Shown here piece by piece: positions 43,698 through 53,105 of a DNA stretch of 64,000 bases; position 1 is the stretch's first letter; every line of letters begins with the position of its first letter. Location of the stretch: the NCBI RefSeq assembly GCF_013761245.1, contig NZ_JACDUT010000002.1, forward strand, positions 248,001 to 312,000, in the 5' to 3' direction. This DNA is from Thermaerobacillus caldiproteolyticus. GTDB lineage: Bacteria > Bacillota > Bacilli > Bacillales > Anoxybacillaceae. A program made the position numbers and the translations under genes. The notes below the pieces were generated by a model. The model did no database searches. It worked only from the letters and a program-made list of their open reading frames with translations, and was not told where the DNA came from.

Positions 43698-45851
43698 ATG
43701 CTTTGTCAAGTATGCCAACAAAACGAAGCAACAGTCTTTTTGAATATTCAATTCAATCATGAGAAAAAACAATTGCATCTTTGCCATACTTGTTATGAAC
43801 AACAAAAAATGACGATTCCTTCGAACTTTGGATTCGGAAGTTTTCCATCTTTTCCATTTGAAGACTTATTCATGAATGGATTCACACTCTCTCATGAGAT
43901 GGACGTTCAACAACCGAACGTATCCCAACATCAAAATCGAAATGGCAAAGGTGGCTTTTTAGATAAATTTGGTCGCAACTTAACACAGCTCGCCAAAGCT
44001 GGACTTATTGATCCTGTCATTGGTCGCGACAAAGAAATTGAACGCGTCATTGAAATTTTAAACCGCCGCAACAAAAACAACCCTGTATTAATCGGGGAAC
44101 CAGGCGTCGGTAAAACAGCGATCGTTGAAGGTCTTGCCTTAAAAATTGCCGAGGGACAAGTTCCGGCGAAGCTTCTTGATAAAGAAGTGTATTTGTTAGA
44201 TGTGGCTTCACTTGTCGCTAACACTGGCATTCGTGGACAATTTGAAGAACGAATGAAGCAATTGATCGCCGAATTGCAACGTCGCAAAAATATTATTCTC
44301 TTCATCGACGAAATTCACTTGCTTGTGGGTGCAGGGTCTGCAGAAGGTTCTATGGACGCAGGTAACATTTTAAAACCTGCTCTAGCACGCGGTGAATTGC
44401 AGGTCGTTGGTGCGACAACGTTGAAAGAATACCGCCAAATTGAAAAAGATGCTGCACTTGAACGCCGCTTCCAGCCAGTCATCGTCCATGAACCGACAGT
44501 CGAGCAAGCGATTGCTATTTTAAAAGGCATTCAAGCGAAATACGAACAATTCCATCATGTCAAATATACAGATGAAGCGATTGAAGCATGCGTCACATTA
44601 TCGCATCGCTATATCCAAGACCGCTTCTTGCCAGACAAAGCAATCGACTTGTTAGACGAGGCCGGTTCAAAAGCGAACTTACGCGTTGCCCCAACGGATG
44701 AAAAGCAAATTCAAGAGCGGCTCGCCCAACTAGCGAAAGAAAAAGAAAAAGCAGTAAAAGAAGAAAACTACGAATTGGCAGCAAAATTACACGATGAAGA
44801 ACTCAAATTGGAAAAGCAATTGCAAAACGGTCATGTGCAAGAAACACCAATCGTTGACGTTAGCGATATTCAACAAATCATCGAAGAAAAAACCGGCATT
44901 CCTGTCGGCAAGCTGCAAGCCGATGAAAAAACGAAAATGAAGCAATTAGAAGAAAATTTAGCGAAAAAAGTGATCGGCCAAGCAGAAGCAGTGAAAAAAG
45001 TTGCCAAAGCAATCCGCCGTAGCCGCGCAGGATTAAAAGCGAAAAATCGTCCAATTGGTTCGTTCTTATTCGTCGGACCAACTGGAGTTGGCAAAACAGA
45101 ATTATCAAAAACATTGGCGGAAGAATTGTTCGGCTCAAAAGATGCGATGATTCGTTTAGATATGAGCGAATATATGGAGAAACATTCCGTTTCTAAATTA
45201 ATCGGTTCACCGCCTGGCTATGTCGGTCATGAGGAAGCCGGTCAGCTTACTGAAAAAGTACGCCGAAATCCTTACAGCATCATTTTGCTCGATGAAATCG
45301 AAAAAGCGCACCCAGATGTGCAGCATATTTTCCTACAAATTTTAGAAGATGGACGTCTCACTGACAGCCAAGGCCGTACCGTAAGCTTTAAAGATACCGT
45401 TATTATCGCAACAAGTAACGCCGGTGCTACCGATAAAAAAATTACGGTCGGATTCGAAAAGCAAGGGTCAACGCACACAAGCGTTCTTGAGTCGTTAAAT
45501 GCTTATTTCAAACCAGAATTCTTAAACCGCTTTGACGCAATTATCGAGTTTAAACCGCTCGAAAAAGAGCATATGTTACAAATTGTCGATCTCATGCTCG
45601 ATGAATTGAAAAAAACATTAAAAGAACAACACATCGACATTCATGTTTCGCAAGAAGCGAAAGAAAAATTAGCGGAGTTAGGCTACCATCCAGCGTTCGG
45701 CGCTCGCCCGCTCCGCCGCGTGATCCAAGAGCACGTCGAAGACCAAATCGCTGATGTCCTTCTTGACGAAACGGCCAATGTTCACGCTATCCAAATCAGT
45801 GTCGAAGATGGCAATATTGTTGCTAAGGCATTGAATAAACAAAACGCCTAA
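43698..45851 (+). CDS. clpE: ClpE ATP-dependent unfoldase
   Basis: A 717-residue class III Clp/Hsp100 ATPase. It has an N-terminal zinc finger (CQVCQQN and CHTCYEQ), a first AAA+ domain (Walker [10 protein letters not shown] near 135, Walker B LFIDEIH), a short UVR coiled coil ([19 protein letters not shown] near 355), a second AAA+ domain (GPTGVGKTE near 460, [12 protein letters not shown]) and the D2-small domain. It feeds damaged proteins to ClpP and helps turn over CtsR. AAGGAGG lies 9 nt before ATG. Control by CtsR is evident upstream. Confidence 0.97.
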   Translation: MLCQVCQQNEATVFLNIQFNHEKKQLHLCHTCYEQQKMTIPSNFGFGSFPSFPFEDLFMNGFTLSHEMDVQQPNVSQHQNRNGKGGFLDKFGRNLTQLAKAGLIDPVIGRDKEIERVIEILNRRNKNNPVLIGEPGVGKTAIVEGLALKIAEGQVPAKLLDKEVYLLDVASLVANTGIRGQFEERMKQLIAELQRRKNIILFIDEIHLLVGAGSAEGSMDAGNILKPALARGELQVVGATTLKEYRQIEKDAALERRFQPVIVHEPTVEQAIAILKGIQAKYEQFHHVKYTDEAIEACVTLSHRYIQDRFLPDKAIDLLDEAGSKANLRVAPTDEKQIQERLAQLAKEKEKAVKEENYELAAKLHDEELKLEKQLQNGHVQETPIVDVSDIQQIIEEKTGIPVGKLQADEKTKMKQLEENLAKKVIGQAEAVKKVAKAIRRSRAGLKAKNRPIGSFLFVGPTGVGKTELSKTLAEELFGSKDAMIRLDMSEYMEKHSVSKLIGSPPGYVGHEEAGQLTEKVRRNPYSIILLDEIEKAHPDVQHIFLQILEDGRLTDSQGRTVSFKDTVIIATSNAGATDKKITVGFEKQGSTHTSVLESLNAYFKPEFLNRFDAIIEFKPLEKEHMLQIVDLMLDELKKTLKEQHIDIHVSQEAKEKLAELGYHPAFGARPLRRVIQEHVEDQIADVLLDETANVHAIQISVEDGNIVAKALNKQNA

Positions 45852-45889
45852 TCCGTATAAATCGGATTAGGCGTTTCTTTTTATTTTTT
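45842..45889. terminator. Terminator between clpE and the TetR gene
   Basis: A 14-bp stem AAACGCCTAATCCG / CGGATTAGGCGTTT followed by CTTTTTATTTTTT; the clpE stop is in the 5' arm. It can also serve the opposite TetR gene. Confidence 0.9.
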
Positions 45890-46537
45890 CGCAAGACCGT
45901 GCATCAAAACTTGAACCGTCCGTTCCATTTCTGCTTCGTCATCCCATTCGTAATCCGGCAACACGATAAACCGCGTCATCAAAAATCCCGCAATCGCCGT
46001 AATCGTCATGCGGATGACCGAATCAATAGGAATCGCGGCAATTTCTCCTTTCGCTTGAAAATGTTCCACGATCCGCTTAAATTTTTCATATACGTGCACC
46101 GTAAAAATACGCTGAAATTGCTCCTTAATTTCCGCATGAAACGCGATTTCCTGCCAAAACACCCGGATCGCTGGGATGTATTTTTTTACAAATTCATAAC
46201 GGTTTTTCAAAAGAGTACGAATGAAATCTTCATAGCTTTGATACTGGTTTTCGAACACTTCTTTGACAAACTCTTTCGCTAAAAATGGGGCGACGGATTT
46301 AAACAGCGTTGGAGTGACAATCGCCAAGAGTAAATCCTTTTTTGTTTTATAGTGACGAAAAATCGTCCCTTCCGCCACACCTGCCTTCTTGGCGATTTCG
46401 CTTGTTGAAGTGGCGGCATAGCCTTTTTCAGCGAACATTTCAATCGCCGCTTCTAAAATTTTCACTTGTTTCTCGCTTAGTTTTACGTCTTCTCCATTTA
46501 CTTTCAATAGCTCTTCAAGCCATTGTTGCTCATTCAT
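45881..46537 (-). CDS. TetR-family repressor of the ABC exporter operon
   Basis: 218 residues. N-terminal helix-turn-helix (about 24-70): ILEAAIEMFAEKGYAATSTS and AGVAEGTIFRHYKTKKDLL; the ligand-binding domain follows. AAGGAG overlaps the permease stop, so it is the third gene of the ABC operon. Two copies of a GTGAGTGATTACTCAC-type palindrome flank the operon promoter (48322-48385), as expected for autorepression. The ligand is unknown, probably a compound exported by the transporter. Confidence 0.9.
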   Translation of the reverse strand: MNEQQWLEELLKVNGEDVKLSEKQVKILEAAIEMFAEKGYAATSTSEIAKKAGVAEGTIFRHYKTKKDLLLAIVTPTLFKSVAPFLAKEFVKEVFENQYQSYEDFIRTLLKNRYEFVKKYIPAIRVFWQEIAFHAEIKEQFQRIFTVHVYEKFKRIVEHFQAKGEIAAIPIDSVIRMTITAIAGFLMTRFIVLPDYEWDDEAEMERTVQVLMHGLAKK

Positions 46538-46550
46538 CCATATTTGCTCC

Positions 46551-47579
46551 TTACAGTTTTCGATATTTTTTCAATGCTATCACATTTAATACCATAAACA
46601 AAACGGAAAAGCCAAGTAAAACATATACGTCTTGGGCAATTTCCTGCCAACCGCTGCCGCGGATCATAATTTCCCGAAGCGCATCCGCTCCGTATGTTAA
46701 CGGCATGACAATGCTTAATGAACGAAGCCACTCTGCCATTGTATCTAAATTAAACAAGCCGGAAAAGAAAACTTGCGGTATAACAACTAACGGAATAAAT
46801 TGAATCATTTGTAGCTCATTATTCGCAAAGGCAGACAGTAACGTTCCTAATGTTAAAGCGGTCATTGCCAATAAGAATGTAATCAATAACACGTAGAAGA
46901 AAGAACCTTCCATCATCATATCAAGAATATCAATAGCAAACCAAGAAATTAAGCTCGCCTGAAACGTTGTAAAAATCCCAAATCCGATGACATAGCCAAC
47001 AACAATCTCCCAACGTTTTAACGGCGTCGCCAACAAGCGTTCCAGCGTTCCCCCTGTACGTTCACGAAGGAAAGAAACACCGGCGATTAAGAAAACGAAA
47101 AAGAAAACGAAAAAGCCAATTAACACAGGTCCGAAATTATCAAATAATGCCATATCCTCCGAACCGTGTAAGTACGTTGTTTTCAATTGCAACGATTGTG
47201 TTTGTGGAGCTAATTCTTGAAACGCTTTTTGTACAGCCATAAGTACCGCTTTATTAACAGTTGGATCGCTTCCTTCTAACGTAATTTTCGGAGTTCCTTC
47301 ATCCATTTCCATAAATGCATCAATTTGTTGCTTTTCTAGCTGTTTGCGAGCTGTCGTTTTCGTAAGCTCTTTGAGGTCAGCATCGGATTTCGCTAATTTT
47401 TCAACAACAACTTCTGGAACATTTTTATCAACAGCAATTGTTGGTTTATATTCCTCTCCATTAAACACAAGATTCATTAAAAACAACACAAACATCGGCG
47501 CCACAATCATTAATCCAAGCGTTCGTTTGTCACGGAAAAACTGGCGAATGATTCGAATGACGATCGCGCGAACTCTCAT
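46551..47579 (-). CDS. ABC-2 type exporter permease
   Basis: 342 residues with the YhgE/DrrB-like ABC-2 layout: one N-terminal membrane helix (about 18-40), a large extracytoplasmic domain (about 45-165) and five helices at the C-terminal end, with FLRERTGGTLERLLATPLKR the conserved coupling stretch near 195. It overlaps the ATPase gene by 4 nt (ATGA). It exports drugs, lipids or lantibiotic-like compounds; the substrate is unknown. Confidence 0.9.
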   Translation of the reverse strand: MRVRAIVIRIIRQFFRDKRTLGLMIVAPMFVLFLMNLVFNGEEYKPTIAVDKNVPEVVVEKLAKSDADLKELTKTTARKQLEKQQIDAFMEMDEGTPKITLEGSDPTVNKAVLMAVQKAFQELAPQTQSLQLKTTYLHGSEDMALFDNFGPVLIGFFVFFFVFLIAGVSFLRERTGGTLERLLATPLKRWEIVVGYVIGFGIFTTFQASLISWFAIDILDMMMEGSFFYVLLITFLLAMTALTLGTLLSAFANNELQMIQFIPLVVIPQVFFSGLFNLDTMAEWLRSLSIVMPLTYGADALREIMIRGSGWQEIAQDVYVLLGFSVLFMVLNVIALKKYRKL

Positions 47580-48304
47580 TGTCGTGCACCTCCAAAATGC
47601 AAAAATGCCTGTTCGATTGTTTGCGAATTTGTTCTTTTCTTTAGCTCTTCTGGGCTGCCTACAGCGATGAGACGACCGTCACGAATCATCGCCAAACGCT
47701 GGCATTTCTCGGCTTCATCCATGACGTGAGTCGTCACGACAATCGTTGTCCCGTTTTGTCGAATTCGCTCAAGCTCATCCCAAATGGCTTGGCGAAGCAA
47801 AGGGTCAATTCCGACCGTCGGCTCGTCTAAGATTAATACTTCCGGTTCATGTAACAAGGAAACAGCAAGTGACAAGCGCCGCTTCATCCCACCTGAATAC
47901 TGATTGACAGTCTTCTTAATATGGTCTGTTAAATTGACAAGCTCCATGACTTCATCAATACGCTGCTTTTGCTTTTTCCCTTTTAATCCATAAATCGAAG
48001 CGAAAAACTGTAAATTTTCTAACGCTGTTAACTCACCGTATAAGGCATCAGACTGTGCCATAAAACCAATTCGTTTCATGACATGAAGGCTAGGCATTTT
48101 TGTATCTAATACATCAATCGTTCCATTGGTAGCTTCATCAATTCCAGCGATCATTTTGACAATCGTCGTTTTTCCTGCTCCCGAAGGTCCGAGCATCCCA
48201 AAAATTTCCCCGCTGTATACCTCAAGAGATACATCTTCAATTACTTTCTTTTTACCAAAACTTTTAGATACATGTTTCATACAAATACACGGCTTTTCTG
48301 ACAT
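47576..48304 (-). CDS. ABC exporter ATPase
   Basis: 242 residues: Walker A GPSGAGKTT (about 39-47), Q-loop GFMAQSD, signature YSGGMKRR, Walker B VLILDEPTVGID, H-loop VTTHVMDEA. The GMKRR signature and TVGID are typical of DrrA/YhcG-type drug and antibiotic exporters. ATG 48304 has GGAAGG upstream; an in-frame extension runs through the operator and promoter and is rejected. Confidence 0.93.
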   Translation of the reverse strand: MSEKPCICMKHVSKSFGKKKVIEDVSLEVYSGEIFGMLGPSGAGKTTIVKMIAGIDEATNGTIDVLDTKMPSLHVMKRIGFMAQSDALYGELTALENLQFFASIYGLKGKKQKQRIDEVMELVNLTDHIKKTVNQYSGGMKRRLSLAVSLLHEPEVLILDEPTVGIDPLLRQAIWDELERIRQNGTTIVVTTHVMDEAEKCQRLAMIRDGRLIAVGSPEELKKRTNSQTIEQAFLHFGGARQ

Positions 48305-48321
48305 AGCATACCCTTCCTTTC

Positions 48322-48385
48322 GTGAGTGATTACTCACTTCTATTTTATACGAAAAAAATATTTTGTAAAGTGAGTAATCACTCAT
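48322..48385 (-). promoter_or_regulatory. Promoter flanked by two TetR palindromes
   Basis: Minus strand: -35 TTTACA (48369-48364), 16-nt spacer, -10 TAAAAT (48347-48342). Palindromes GTGAGTGATTACTCAC (48322-48337) and GTGAGTAATCACTCAT (48370-48385) lie on each side, 48 nt apart. Likely sites for the TetR protein at 45881. Confidence 0.85.
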
Positions 48386-48432
48386 TATTAAATTTTTTTG
48401 GCCGCCATCATAATTCAGGCAGCCATCCGTTA

Positions 48433-48951
48433 CTACGCTAAACATTCAATACTTCTCCATCCATAGCACCATTCGTTTAACTCTTTGCCACCGATATTTA
48501 TGACTTCTTCAGCGATTTTCTTTCCCCCTAAACGCTCATAAAACTGCCGCGATGGATTATCGGCAAGCACCCACACGACCATGGAACAAATCCCGTCACT
48601 ACGAAAATCACGCACTAAAGCTTCGAGCAGTTTCGTTCCATACCCTTTTCCTTGCGCCTCTTTCAGCAAATAAATTGCATAAATTTCGCCTTCGTAATCA
48701 GCTTCCTTTCCTTTTGTAGCCCGATTGCTGCCCCCGGAAATAAACCCGCATACCTTTCCGTCTTCTTCAGCAACAAAAATATGATGCTTCTGTTGCTGTA
48801 ATCCTCTTCGCCAATTCTGTTCTCTTTCACTAACGCGCAATTGTGCTAAATAAGATGATGGAACAATTCCCTGATACGTTGTTTTCCAGCTTTCCACATG
48901 CACGGTCGCAATTCCGTTCGCATCATTGATCGTTGCTTTTCGAATGTTCAT
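48433..48951 (-). CDS. GNAT-family N-acetyltransferase
   Basis: A 172-residue GNAT protein: N-terminal MNIRKATINDANGIATVHVE, acetyl-CoA loop EAQGKGYGTKLLEAL near 110-124, and NPSRQFYERLGG near 140. The substrate is unknown. GAGGTGGG sits 5-6 nt before ATG 48951; an ATG at 48966 overlapping the Nudix stop (ATGA) is an alternative. It is coupled to the upstream Nudix gene. Confidence 0.88.
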   Translation of the reverse strand: MNIRKATINDANGIATVHVESWKTTYQGIVPSSYLAQLRVSEREQNWRRGLQQQKHHIFVAEEDGKVCGFISGGSNRATKGKEADYEGEIYAIYLLKEAQGKGYGTKLLEALVRDFRSDGICSMVVWVLADNPSRQFYERLGGKKIAEEVINIGGKELNEWCYGWRSIECLA

Positions 48952-48962
48952 CATTTCCCACC

Positions 48963-49433
48963 TCATTCGTACGATAATGTATGTTCCTCGATTAAGTTGA
49001 ATGAGCGGCGATGGTTCGCGTACTCAATAATATGTTGCGAAATATTCGGATACAAAGTAATCCGGGAGAGATGAGAAAGGGGAATCCATTTTACCCCTGT
49101 TTGATTTTCGTCCGGTGAAGTCGGACAAGGTTGGATGGAATCGTTAATCCGTTTACATTCAAATACGATGCTTACTTGATGTGGCGATGTCACAGAAATA
49201 TTCTTTTGCAGGTGAGGAGCTATCTCATGTACAAATGCAATCGAACCGACCTCTACTTCTACGCCTGCCTCCTCTAATGCCTCCCGTTTTACCGCCTCAA
49301 TCAATGACTCCCCCCGTTCTACGCCACCTGCTGGAAGATTGTAATGTAATCCGTTTTCGTCTTGAAACTCAACAAGAAGTACAGCGTCATTTTCAATAAT
49401 TAAAGCACAAGCGCGGACACGAATATGATACAT
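48963..49433 (-). CDS. Nudix hydrolase
   Basis: 156 residues. The full Nudix box GGVERGESLIEAVKREALEE followed by AGVEVEV is at about 36-62, with REALEE glutamates for Mg2+. N-terminal VRACALIIENDAVLLV is the usual first strand. It hydrolyses nucleoside diphosphates linked to X; substrate unknown. It starts the two-gene Nudix-GNAT unit. Confidence 0.9.
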   Translation of the reverse strand: MYHIRVRACALIIENDAVLLVEFQDENGLHYNLPAGGVERGESLIEAVKREALEEAGVEVEVGSIAFVHEIAPHLQKNISVTSPHQVSIVFECKRINDSIQPCPTSPDENQTGVKWIPLSHLSRITLYPNISQHIIEYANHRRSFNLIEEHTLSYE

Positions 49434-49477
49434 ATCGCTGTTCTCCCTTCTTTAAAAACTAAAATTATTTCATTCAA

Positions 49478-49517
49478 CAAAAAAAGGAAGAAATCCTTCG
49501 TTGATTTCTTCCTTTTC
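49478..49517 (-). terminator. Terminator after pepF
   Basis: Stem AAAGGAAGAAATC with GATTTCTTCCTTT, followed by seven T on the minus strand. Confidence 0.88.
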
Positions 49518-49522
49518 TGTTG

Positions 49523-51217
49523 TTAAAGCTGTTTGTCATCAACGCTATTAAGCCACCGTTCGATCTCACCGACTACCGATTGAACGCAGCCATCCTCAAA
49601 CGGGGAAATGAGGTTAGCGACGCTGACAAGTTCAGTAAACGGCTTGCTTCCACCTTCTCGGCATAATTTTACGTAATCGTTCCACGCTTCTTCATAATTT
49701 TCACGCGAACGTTTCCAAAATTGGAAGGCACAAATTTGTGCTAACGTATAATCAATATAATAAAACGCCGTTGTGTAAATGTGTCCTTGCCGCTGCCAAA
49801 AGCCGCCGCGTTCTAAATACTCGTTTCCATCATAGTCCCTTATCGGCATATATTTCTTCTCAATTTCGCGCCACGCTTGCTTACGTTCCGCCGGCGTCGC
49901 ATTCGGATTCTCATAGACAAAATGTTGAAATTCATCAACAGCAACGCCATACGGTAAAAACAGCAATGCGGAGCTTAGATGGTCAAACTTATATTTTTCT
50001 GTATCTTCTTTAAAAAATAATTCCATCCATGGCCATGTAAAAAATTCCATACTCATCGAATGAATTTCACAAGCCTCTAACGTCGGCCAGTTATATTCCG
50101 GAATTTCATAATGACGGCTTTCGTATACTTGGAACGCATGGCCTGCTTCATGGGTTAGCACATCGATGTCCCCGGATGTGCCCGTAAAGTTCGAGAAAAT
50201 AAACGGCGCTTTGTAATTTTCGATATATGTACAATATCCGCCGCTTGCTTTTCCTTTTTTCGCGACAAGATCCATCAGCTCATTGTCCACCATAAATCGG
50301 AAAAATTCATCCGTTTCCGGCGACAGCTCTTGATACATTTTTTTTCCGTTTTCAATAATCCAGTTGGCATCCCCTTTTGGAGTCGGATTTCCTGTTGGAA
50401 ACGCAAACGCTTCATCATAATACTTCAACCGATCGACTCCGATACGTTCACGTTGACGTTCGTAGAGCTTCACCGTAATTGGAACGATAAACTCTTTTAC
50501 CTGCTCTCGGAATTTTGCGACCATCTCCGCGTTGTAATCCGTCCGCCCTAAGCGGGCATAACCGAGTTCGACAAAGTTTTTGAATCCGAGCTTTTTCGCG
50601 ATGTTTGTACGCACTTTGACAAGCTGGTCATAAATCTCGTCAAATTTTTCCTCATGTTCTTTGAAAAAAGCAAATCTCGCTTCGCTTGCCCGTCTGCGCA
50701 TATCACGGTTTGGCGATTCAACAAACGGCTGAAGCTGCGCTAACGTCCGTTCTTCCCCTTCAAAGAAAATTTTCGACGAGGCAACAAACTTTGTATATTC
50801 GCTCGTTAATTTATTTTCGAGCTGCAAATCTTCTAAAATGTCTGGAGAAAACGTTTTTAGTTCCGTCTCCGCCAAAGCAAACAGCTGCTTCCCCCATTTT
50901 TCCTCCAACTGCGCCCGAAACGGAGAAGCGACAAGCGCTTTATAATAATCGTTCACAAGTCCTTTCATCAACGGTTCAACTTCATCGAAAAAGTCTTGTT
51001 CTTGTTTATAAAACTCGTCATTTGTATCAATTGTATGACGAATATAACAAATGTTCGCCATCGTGCTGAACTCGTTGCGAATCGCATTGATCTGCTTCAT
51101 CGCTTCATGCTGTCCTTCTATCGTTGTTGCTTCTTGAAACGTTTGTAACGCCTCTTGAAACGCTGCTTTTATTTCTCCCATGTCCGGTCGTTTATACTGA
51201 AACTCCGAAAACTTCAA
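49523..51217 (-). CDS. pepF: M3-family oligoendopeptidase (PepF-type)
   Basis: A 564-residue cytosolic zinc metallopeptidase. The active site HEAGH is at 356-360 (LTHEAGHAFQVYESR) and the third zinc ligand is the glutamate in LEACEIHSMSMEF near 384. The GxxxG-rich region GTSGDIDVL before it and HIYTTAFYYIDYTLAQI near 500 are typical of the family. It cuts short peptides of about 5-20 residues. The start is at 51217, preceded by GGAAGG. Monocistronic, with a strong terminator. Confidence 0.93.
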   Translation of the reverse strand: MKFSEFQYKRPDMGEIKAAFQEALQTFQEATTIEGQHEAMKQINAIRNEFSTMANICYIRHTIDTNDEFYKQEQDFFDEVEPLMKGLVNDYYKALVASPFRAQLEEKWGKQLFALAETELKTFSPDILEDLQLENKLTSEYTKFVASSKIFFEGEERTLAQLQPFVESPNRDMRRRASEARFAFFKEHEEKFDEIYDQLVKVRTNIAKKLGFKNFVELGYARLGRTDYNAEMVAKFREQVKEFIVPITVKLYERQRERIGVDRLKYYDEAFAFPTGNPTPKGDANWIIENGKKMYQELSPETDEFFRFMVDNELMDLVAKKGKASGGYCTYIENYKAPFIFSNFTGTSGDIDVLTHEAGHAFQVYESRHYEIPEYNWPTLEACEIHSMSMEFFTWPWMELFFKEDTEKYKFDHLSSALLFLPYGVAVDEFQHFVYENPNATPAERKQAWREIEKKYMPIRDYDGNEYLERGGFWQRQGHIYTTAFYYIDYTLAQICAFQFWKRSRENYEEAWNDYVKLCREGGSKPFTELVSVANLISPFEDGCVQSVVGEIERWLNSVDDKQL

Positions 51218-51309
51218 ATGAATCCCTTCCTTTTCTTAAAAATTTCCTAATCCTAATTTTTATTCAATCTTGGAGAGCAAAATTCCTGTTTTTCCAACGA
51301 AGAAGATGA

Positions 51310-51338
51310 TTGACGAAATTTGTCGCAGAATGTATAAT
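51310..51338 (+). promoter_or_regulatory. Sigma-A promoter of the yvsH-type permease
   Basis: -35 TTGACG (51310-51315), 17-nt spacer, -10 TATAAT (51333-51338), about 45 nt before the riboswitch. Confidence 0.85.
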
Positions 51339-51382
51339 AATGTCGTTAAATGAATATTTTTTCTTTTTATCAACTTAGATGA

Positions 51383-51540
51383 GATAGAAGTTGCAATGAA
51401 TAAAAATAGCTTGAACAAGACGCAGAGATTCAATGAATTCAAACGAAAGGATTCATTGTGAGCTCTGGCGCTGCAAGCTGGACCTGCATTCGAACAGAAG
51501 CAGGACTGTCATCGTTTCAAGCAAACGATGGAGAGCTATC
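51383..51540 (+). promoter_or_regulatory. Lysine riboswitch (L-box)
   Basis: P1 is GATAG (51383-51387) with CTATC (51536-51540). The segment GACTGTC-ATCGTTT..AAACGAT-GGAGAGCTATC matches the 3' half of the L-box (GGCTGTC, hairpin, GGAGGGCTATC). GAGCTCTGGCGC and GCTGGACCTGCATT match its middle helices. The 5' core AGAAGTTGC departs from AGAGGTGCG. B. subtilis yvsH also has an L-box. Confidence 0.78.
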
Positions 51541-51567
51541 AACATTAAGTTGGATGCGGATGTTTCA

Positions 51568-51603
51568 TGCACCCGTTGAAAACTTAAGGGTGTATTTTTT
51601 TTG
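51568..51603 (+). terminator. Lysine-controlled terminator
   Basis: TGCACCC (51568-51574) pairs with GGGTGTA (51588-51594), followed by eight T. It lies between the L-box and the permease start. Confidence 0.88.
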
Positions 51604-51644
51604 GTTAAAAAGATCTGTGCAGCAACAGAAGGGAGTTTACAACA

Positions 51645-53069
51645 TTGCAGCAACATAAATTAGGGCTTTGGGTATTAACAGCGCTCGTCGTTGGAAATAT
51701 GGTCGGCTCGGGAATTTTTATGCTCCCGCGCTCATTAGCGGAAGCAGCGAGCCCTCTCGGAGTCATTTGCGCGTGGCTATTAACTGGCGGCGGTGTATTA
51801 ATGACTGCTCTCGTCTTTGGCAACTTAGCAATTCGCAAACCCGAATTAAACGGCGGGCCGCAAATTTATGCAAAAGAGTTGTTTCCAAAGGGCTCAAATG
51901 CTTCCATTTTATCAGGATTCATGTCTTCATGGGGATATTGGATTGGTAACTTCGCCGGCAACGTCGCAATTATTACGACATTCGCTAGTTATTTATCGAC
52001 CTTTTTCCCGATTTTAACAAGCAAGCAATCATTGTTTACCATCGGTTCTCTTGATGTAAAACTCGGAAACTTGTTAACATTTATCGTTTGCACGACTTTA
52101 TTGTGGGGCATGCACGTTATTATTTTACGCGGAATTGAAGGCGCAGGAAAATTAAACTTTATCGCTACCGCGGCAAAAGTGCTTGGGTTCTTCTTATTTA
52201 TTGTCATTAGCTTATTCGCGTTTGAAAAAAGCAACATCGGTTCATTTGTCGCTCCCCGTTATGATGAAGCCGGACATTCTATTGGCCTTTTAAGCCAAGT
52301 CAATAATGCCGCTGTTGCTACATTATGGGCGTTTATTGGCGTCGAATCAGCGATTGTTTTTGCGTCACGAGCACAAAAACAATCCGACGTTAAGCGGGCA
52401 ACGATTCTTGGTCTTTTCATCGCCCTTGCAATTTATATCGGAATTAGCGTGCTGGTCATGGGCTTATTGCCGCAAAAAGAGTTGATTCAATCGGAAAAAC
52501 CGCTTGTCGATGCCATTGGAACGATTTTAGGACCGAGCGGCGGATACATTCTTGCCGGACTTGGATTGATTAGTTTGTTAGGTTCTACGCTTGGTTGGGT
52601 GCTATTAAGTGCAGAAGTACCGTACCAAGCCGCAAAACAAGGCTTGTTTATTCCAGCATTTTTAAAAGAAAATAAAAAAGGAATGCCAAGTTTTTCATTA
52701 ATTCTTTCAAATGGATTGGCGCAAATTTTTATTTTCTCGACGATTTCCCATTCGATGTCAGCGGCGTTTGATTTTGTCATTTACATTGCGACATTAGCGT
52801 ATCTCGTTCCTTATTTTATCGCCTCTGTCTTTCAATTAAAACTCACATTAACAGGAGAAACGTATGAACGAGCTCGCCGCACTCGCATTGTTGATGGCAT
52901 CATCGCTGCGCTGGCCACCGTTTATTCCGTATGGGTGATCATTGCAGGAACAGCGGATTTAAAAACATTCATGCTTGGCGTTGCCTTGCTGGCAAGCGGC
53001 ATTATCTTCTATCCGCAAGTGAAAAAAGCGGTACAGTCAACGAAAACACAACAAAAAATGTCTGCGTAA
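51645..53069 (+). CDS. yvsH: APC basic amino acid permease (YvsH-like, lysine)
   Basis: 474 residues, about 12 membrane segments, of the basic amino acid/polyamine antiporter group of the APC superfamily. GNMVGSGIFMLPRSLAEA near 17-34 is the substrate-binding unwound helix 1; LWAFIGVESAIVFASRAQ near 227-244 is helix 6. The start TTG at 51645 has GGGAG 9 nt upstream. Lysine is the likely substrate because of the L-box and terminator; lysine:cadaverine or arginine:ornithine exchange is an alternative. Confidence 0.9.
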   Translation: MQQHKLGLWVLTALVVGNMVGSGIFMLPRSLAEAASPLGVICAWLLTGGGVLMTALVFGNLAIRKPELNGGPQIYAKELFPKGSNASILSGFMSSWGYWIGNFAGNVAIITTFASYLSTFFPILTSKQSLFTIGSLDVKLGNLLTFIVCTTLLWGMHVIILRGIEGAGKLNFIATAAKVLGFFLFIVISLFAFEKSNIGSFVAPRYDEAGHSIGLLSQVNNAAVATLWAFIGVESAIVFASRAQKQSDVKRATILGLFIALAIYIGISVLVMGLLPQKELIQSEKPLVDAIGTILGPSGGYILAGLGLISLLGSTLGWVLLSAEVPYQAAKQGLFIPAFLKENKKGMPSFSLILSNGLAQIFIFSTISHSMSAAFDFVIYIATLAYLVPYFIASVFQLKLTLTGETYERARRTRIVDGIIAALATVYSVWVIIAGTADLKTFMLGVALLASGIIFYPQVKKAVQSTKTQQKMSA

Positions 53070-53072
53070 AGA

Positions 53073-53105
53073 AAGAGGGGCTTCAGTTCACAGGCCCCTC
53101 TTTTC
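53073..53105. terminator. Terminator between yvsH and pduL
   Basis: GAGGGGC pairs with GCCCCTC around a loop, with T-rich flanks on both strands; serves both convergent genes. Confidence 0.85.

Noticed and set aside
51383-51603. T-box leader before the amino-acid permease
   Set aside because: The conserved T-box sequence (GGTGGNACCGCG type) is not present, while the terminal P1 and the GGAGAGCTATC segment fit the lysine riboswitch.
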